In this document: one piece after another, positions 7,212 to 10,000 of the stretch
How positions within the stretch are numbered: position 1 is the first letter of the stretch
Layout of the letters: every line of letters starts with the position of its first letter
Made by a program: the position numbers and the translations under genes
From: Actinidia chinensis
Lineage: Eukaryota; Streptophyta; Magnoliopsida; Ericales; Actinidiaceae
Direction of reading: 5' to 3'
DNA length: 10,000 nucleotides
Assembly (NCBI GenBank): GCA_009663005.1
Contig: CM018914.1
Span: forward strand, 13,700,158-13,710,157
Notes under the pieces: model-generated
The model's database searches: none
What the model saw: only the letters and a program-made list of their open reading frames with translations
What the model was told of the DNA's origin: nothing

Positions 7212-7277
7212 CACTGTTGTGTGTGTGTGTGAGAGAGAGAGAGAGGGGCGGAGAGAGTCTAACAAGAGACAACAGTG
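7212..7277 (+). repeat. (GT)n(GA)n microsatellite inside an inverted repeat
   Basis: A GT run passes into a GA run at about 7216-7257. The flanking 9-mers CACTGTTGT (7212-7220) and ACAACAGTG (7269-7277) are exact reverse complements, so the compound microsatellite sits in the loop of a potential cruciform. Confidence 0.75.
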
Positions 7278-7523
7278 AGAAGGAAACACAAGAAAAGCAC
7301 ATTGACAGAAGCCTTTGCCATATCTTCTGGCCTATATAGTATGGAAAGCAACAAGTTAATTTACTTGTCCATTGTCAAGGTGGACTTCGACTATATGTAG
7401 TGTGGAAATTAAATGGAATATCTCCCATAAGCATAAACATATTTATGATTATTTAATAAATACCATATCAAGCTTGTTGTTTAATTCATTTAAGGTATGT
7501 TGTTTAGTATGGATTTGAATGTA
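7278..7523. other. Noncoding DNA, nothing recognised
   Basis: AT-rich sequence without protein-like frames. A CTATATAG word near 7331 could serve as a TATA element, but there is no gene downstream to support it. Confidence 0.45.
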
Positions 7524-7550
7524 AATTTGTCATTAGCCAAATGACAAGTT
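7524..7550. repeat. Hairpin, 11-bp stem
   Basis: AATTTGTCATT (7524-7534) pairs with AATGACAAGTT (7540-7550), with one T-G wobble, around the 5-nt loop AGCCA. Confidence 0.65.
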
Positions 7551-7585
7551 AGGTACATAGATTCCGGGCATAACTCTTTCATAAG

Positions 7586-7626
7586 GATAGGTCTCACATC
7601 TTATGGGTTCCATAGTGAGACTTATC
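7586..7626. repeat. Hairpin, 12-bp outer stem with inner stem
   Basis: GATAGGTCTCAC (7586-7597) pairs with GTGAGACTTATC (7615-7626) with one wobble. Inside, TATG (7602-7605) pairs with CATA (7611-7614) around GGTTC. It lies 35 bp from the hairpin at 7524-7550, so the two may be remains of one foldback element. Confidence 0.65.
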
Positions 7627-7675
7627 TAAGAGGGTTTGAACTTGTATTTGAAGATTGTGTGTATATGTCAAGCAG

Positions 7676-7716
7676 TTGTGTTAGTCAATTGTGTATCTGG
7701 CATTTGTGTTAGTCAA
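7676..7716 (+). repeat. 13-bp direct repeat, 28-bp period
   Basis: TTGTGTTAGTCAA occurs exactly at 7676-7688 and 7704-7716. Confidence 0.75.
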
Positions 7717-7807
7717 ATAGGTACCGAAGTTATGAATTAGTCCATCTAGACAGCATTTCTTTGCCAAACTCCTCTCATGTCACATAACCTATCTGATGCC
7801 ATCTCTA

Positions 7808-7855
7808 CTACCATGCTCACCAACTACCATGCTTACCAACTACCACCGTTGCCAA
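7808..7855 (+). repeat. 16-bp minisatellite, three units
   Basis: CTACCATGCTCACCAA (7808-7823), CTACCATGCTTACCAA (7824-7839) and a more diverged CTACCACCGTTGCCAA (7840-7855) stand head to tail. A 16-bp period shifts frame each unit, so this is not a protein repeat. Confidence 0.85.
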
Positions 7856-8305
7856 CTGTCACATCTACTAATCATTACCCTCGCCAACCCACCAACCACC
7901 AACCACCACCCTCCGCTGCCACCGCTAATCATTGGTTGGTTAAGGTGATAGTCTGGGCTTAATTGACTTCAGCCTAGGGTCGGCTCTGGGTTGTTGGTGG
8001 GGATGATAGTTTTGTGGATGGTGGTAAGGGAGGTGGCGAAGAGTGGCTTGGTATCTAACAATGTTTCAAAACCGTCCCTAATTTTAACGGCGAGCCTGGA
8101 TGGCGTTAGTGATGATGAATATTTTAGAACACAATTTTAAGGTTGGTGACCCAATTGGTACAGTTAACATATCAGGGACTAAAATGACATATTGCGAATG
8201 CACTGTTAAGCTTTAAAAGCAGTGAATAGCAGAGCCTGTAACACGATATACTTCATTGTTTTGTAACACTAGAGTCACTTCATTTGATTCATTGTTATTT
8301 ATTAA

Positions 8306-8521
8306 CTAATTTGTTCCAAGTTTGACATATCTAAACCCACCACGTACATCAAAATAAACGGATGAATTAGCATCCTTTGGACTCGTTACAAACACGACAC
8401 ACACAAACACACACATGTTGATGGACAGAGTTTTTGGATCAATCCTTGAGAAGGGAAGTGGTTTGGGCGCTAGCAGTATTTGTAGCTTCAGAGTCCTTAA
8501 CATCGCAAGAGCAGAAGCCAT
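8306..8521 (-). CDS. Possible 5' exon or gene fragment with targeting-peptide-like N-terminus
   Basis: A 71-codon frame starts at ATGGCT, a favoured plant initiation context. The first 26 residues (MASALAMLRTLK..., then Leu, Ala, Pro, Lys, Ser and Arg) lack acidic residues and are rich in Ala, Leu, Ser and Arg, as in chloroplast or mitochondrial targeting peptides. After about residue 30 the sequence becomes GT-repeat coded (CVFVCVVFV), which suggests the real exon ends nearby at one of several GT donors and that the rest of the frame is intronic. I do not recognise the protein and see no following exon in the window. The ATG lies 8 bp from LTR B, which is in the same orientation. It may be a truncated gene, or chance. 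Confidence 0.3.
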   Translation of the reverse strand: MASALAMLRTLKLQILLAPKPLPFSRIDPKTLSINMCVFVCVVFVTSPKDANSSVYFDVRGGFRYVKLGTN

Positions 8522-8794
8522 CAAAGAAATGTTGTGCTCAAAACTAATTACCAATCACACACACAAAAGACAATAGAGATTTACTTGGTTCGGCCAACGA
8601 TGCCTACGTTCACGGAGAGAAATCAACAATCCACTATCGAATGAATGGATTACAACGGAGAGACCGATCGCTCAACTCACACCCTCTCTCACAATCTCTC
8701 TTCTGTCTTGCCTCTCAATCTCAATCTCACCTCACAGCAATCTTTCTCTCAACGCCAACAACACACGCGTAGAAATCTAAGCAACCCACCATCC

Positions 8795-8802
8795 CTTTTA
8801 TA
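8795..8802 (-). promoter_or_regulatory. TATA box of LTR B
   Basis: TATAAAAG on the minus strand, followed by a leader with a start expected near 8770. From 8789 to 8522 the minus strand contains no ATG, so a transcript from this promoter first meets ATG at 8521. Confidence 0.6.
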
Positions 8803-8986
8803 GACCCAGAAAAGAGTGGTTTGACTCCTAACAGAATACCTAATCACTAATTCAATTATCCTAATCTAACTAGAAAATAAAGATAAATACTCTCAAATAG
8901 GGAAGAGTTCTAAATAAATCGAGAGTTTTTACCGTCACATGGACACTCCATATGAACTCCAATCGGGCTTGGGCTTGGCGACTGAC

Positions 8987-9034
8987 TTGGACTCCCATCA
9001 AGTGGACTTGGACTCATCTAGATGGGTTGGACTC
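8987..9034 (-). repeat. Three GAGTCCAA repeats at the LTR B 5' end
   Basis: GAGTCCAA on the minus strand (TTGGACTC at 8987-8994, 9008-9015 and 9027-9034) recurs about every 20 bp just inside the LTR terminus. A CATCTAGATG palindrome lies at 9015-9024. Such subterminal repeats may be U3 regulatory elements. Confidence 0.6.
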
Positions 9035-9038
9035 AACA

Positions 9039-9048
9039 TCTCCCCTCC
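9039..9048 (-). promoter_or_regulatory. Polypurine tract of the Copia element
   Basis: GGAGGGGAGA on the minus strand directly abuts the LTR start TGTTGAG. This is where plus-strand DNA synthesis is primed in LTR retrotransposons, and it identifies the neighbouring LTR as the 3' one. Confidence 0.7.
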
Positions 9049-9672
9049 AAGCCCACTGGAGGGTAATCCTATGTCTTCAAGTTGTCCTTCATAGCATTCT
9101 TCTGATCCGCTCCCTCATAAGACTGCAAACGGCATCCCAGATACCTAACCTCATCACGGGCTACCCACTTCCCACCGAAGTGTATGCACTCCACACCGAA
9201 TTCCTGCAATCTTCTCAACCGAGGTGCCTACAACCCCCCCCCACTTGATGCCTCACCCCCCACGTGGGGTGCTCCGCAAGTACGTCATCTGTGTGAGTTG
9301 TCGTGGACTCCATCTATCCTCCCTTGTGCGCATAACTGGAGAGATCACCCACCGCCACTAATCAATCGAGAGCAAAGAGACTCGCTTCGGCGTGCCGTGC
9401 CATTTCGCTGTACCACTTTCAAAATCGACTTGGTCTCATTCCTTTGAGCTTCTCTATGGACATCCTGCACTTGTTGCCCGACTCATGTTTTGGCCAGACT
9501 TCCGTACATATTCCAAGCACCTTCCTCGCTCTTGAACCAACTCTGGACTTTCTAGGTACCCCTGCGCTTGCTTTGCGTACCTTGTCAACTGGTTGGGGGG
9601 CTTCCCTTTGTCCATCCTTCTCGCTAATACTATTGGACCTCTGTTCGGACAGTAGCGTCCCCCTGCTGGACC
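9049..9672 (-). mobile_element. Element interior between protease relic and polypurine tract
   Basis: About 620 bp of higher GC content than the rest of the window. In autonomous Copia elements this space would hold integrase, reverse transcriptase and RNase H, roughly 3 kb. Here no motif of those domains is visible in any minus frame, and plus-strand frames at 8952-9248, 9184-9447 and 9444-9782 are antisense shadows. The minus frame at 9454-9768 continues past the relic into unrecognised basic sequence. A C run at 9233-9242 is present. It may be a deleted element or the noncoding tail of a gag-only family. Confidence 0.5.
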
Positions 9673-10000
9673 ACTCCCGTCCAATCGGTATAAGCCCTCA
9701 TAGTCTTCTTTTCCCACAACATCTCCTTGTTTCCCTTGGAAAACTCCGAGAGTTCTCACTAGCGTCAAACTGCTCCCTTTAAATCTGGCTCCTAATAGAA
9801 ATTAATTTTTCTACAATTGAACATCCTTACCTCAGTCCGTAAATAGACCTCCCTTCTGCCATGCGGAACCGTACCTGATCCTTTGCCAACAACTCTGCTA
9901 GCTTTATTGTTCGCCATCCATACACGTCCCTCCCCATAGGGCATATATAGAGAACACCTCTCTATCTCTGCACAAGTGGTAAGCACTACTGAATCCAATA
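9673..10000 (-). pseudogene. Frameshifted relic of Copia gag-pol, protease region
   Basis: Pieces in different minus-strand frames line up in order with the plant Copia aspartic protease region: LDS at 9998-9990 (start of the catalytic Asp-Ser-Gly), SAYHLCRDREVF at 9987-9952, GRVWMANNKASRVVGKG at 9929-9879, and GVFQG then GLYRLDGS at 9747-9673, which normally precedes the gag-pre-integrase domain. The frame changes directly after the catalytic Asp-Ser, again near 9930, and again after Gly40 of the second piece. Stop codons interrupt every frame. The coding region starts beyond the right edge. It cannot make an active protease. Confidence 0.65.

Larger units (their letters stand above)
7627..8305. 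other. Noncoding DNA with CCA-rich and GGT-rich parts and a possible dispersed repeat
   Basis: Besides the direct repeat at 7676-7716 and the minisatellite at 7808-7855, this stretch has a CCA-rich part (7856-7925) and a GGT-rich part (7985-8045). The GTGACCCAATTGGTAC and GGGACTAAAATGACA words at 8146-8192 have the look of dispersed plant repeat sequence. No frame here resembles a protein. A 61-codon plus frame at 7777-7962 is a product of the tandem and CCA repeats. Confidence 0.4.
8530..9038 (-). mobile_element. Copia-type 3' LTR (LTR B), minus strand
   Basis: The 509-bp LTR runs on the minus strand from TGTTGAGTCC at 9038 to ...CACAACA at 8530, with perfect 5-bp terminal inverted repeats (TGTTG/CAACA). 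It has a TATA box at 8795-8802, a GA/CT-rich leader, and a U5 block with CCGTGAACGTAGGCATC and GGCCGAACCA (complement of 8590-8615). A polypurine tract adjoins its 5' side at 9039-9048, and no primer-binding site follows 8530, so this is the downstream (3') LTR with element interior to the right. The five bases beyond it (AGAAA, plus strand 8525-8529) should be the target duplication; the partner copy lies outside the window. It is related to LTR A at 2178-3020. Confidence 0.75.

Noticed and set aside
7856..8045. CCA-rich and GGT-rich segments as a long inverted repeat
   Set aside because: Reverse-complement comparison by eye shows only compositional similarity, with no continuous pairing.
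8952..9782. Three plus-strand frames of 87-112 codons
   Set aside because: They run antisense to LTR B, its polypurine tract and the Copia relic, and contain no recognisable domain.
1..10000. CRISPR array, bacterial operon or phage content
   Set aside because: No regularly spaced identical repeats, ribosome binding sites or dense coding; all features point to a plant nuclear genome.

Overview
The window looks like repeat-rich intergenic DNA from the nuclear genome of a flowering plant, probably a eudicot. The evidence is its AT-rich composition with long A and T runs, two Tourist-like (PIF/Harbinger) MITEs with TTA target duplications, Copia-type LTRs with TATA boxes, and the lack of long open reading frames or bacterial gene features. 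The species cannot be named from this sequence. There is no complete conventional gene.

Layout. Positions 1-2177 hold a purine-rich simple repeat and then about 2 kb of noncoding DNA with the look of an old Ty3/gypsy LTR or UTR, which is a weak call. A plus-strand Copia-type LTR (LTR A, about 2178-3020) follows. It is split by a 447-bp Tourist-like MITE inserted only a few bases upstream of the LTR's TATA box. Positions 3021-3710 are AT-rich and contain a strong foldback hairpin. A minus-strand open frame at 3711-3983 encodes a cysteine-rich, defensin-like domain whose C-terminus is extended by an in-frame hexanucleotide repeat coding for Cys-Thr. A candidate solo LTR on the minus strand (4299-6815) comes next, with 5-bp terminal inverted repeats and a near-perfect 5-bp flanking duplication. 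It contains a second Tourist-like MITE (5639-6505), and that MITE contains a 440-bp CCT/CCA-rich simple repeat, giving three nested layers.

Positions 6821-8305 are mostly unexplained noncoding DNA with microsatellites, two strong hairpins, a 16-bp minisatellite and a motif that looks like dispersed repeat. A 71-codon frame (8306-8521, minus) begins with a good plant start context and an N-terminus resembling an organelle-targeting peptide. It lies 8 bp downstream of a minus-strand Copia-type 3' LTR (LTR B, 8530-9038). The polypurine tract of that element adjoins the LTR at 9039-9048, and a frameshifted relic of a Copia protease region is at 9673-10000. Integrase, reverse transcriptase and RNase H are missing between relic and polypurine tract.

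The regions do not form a pathway. They are successive insertions: two related Copia LTRs in opposite orientation, a different solo LTR, and two MITEs of similar target preference. The points most worth a second look are the repeat-expanded defensin-like peptide, the LTR promoter reading into an open frame through an AUG-free leader, and the nested insertion at 4299-6815.
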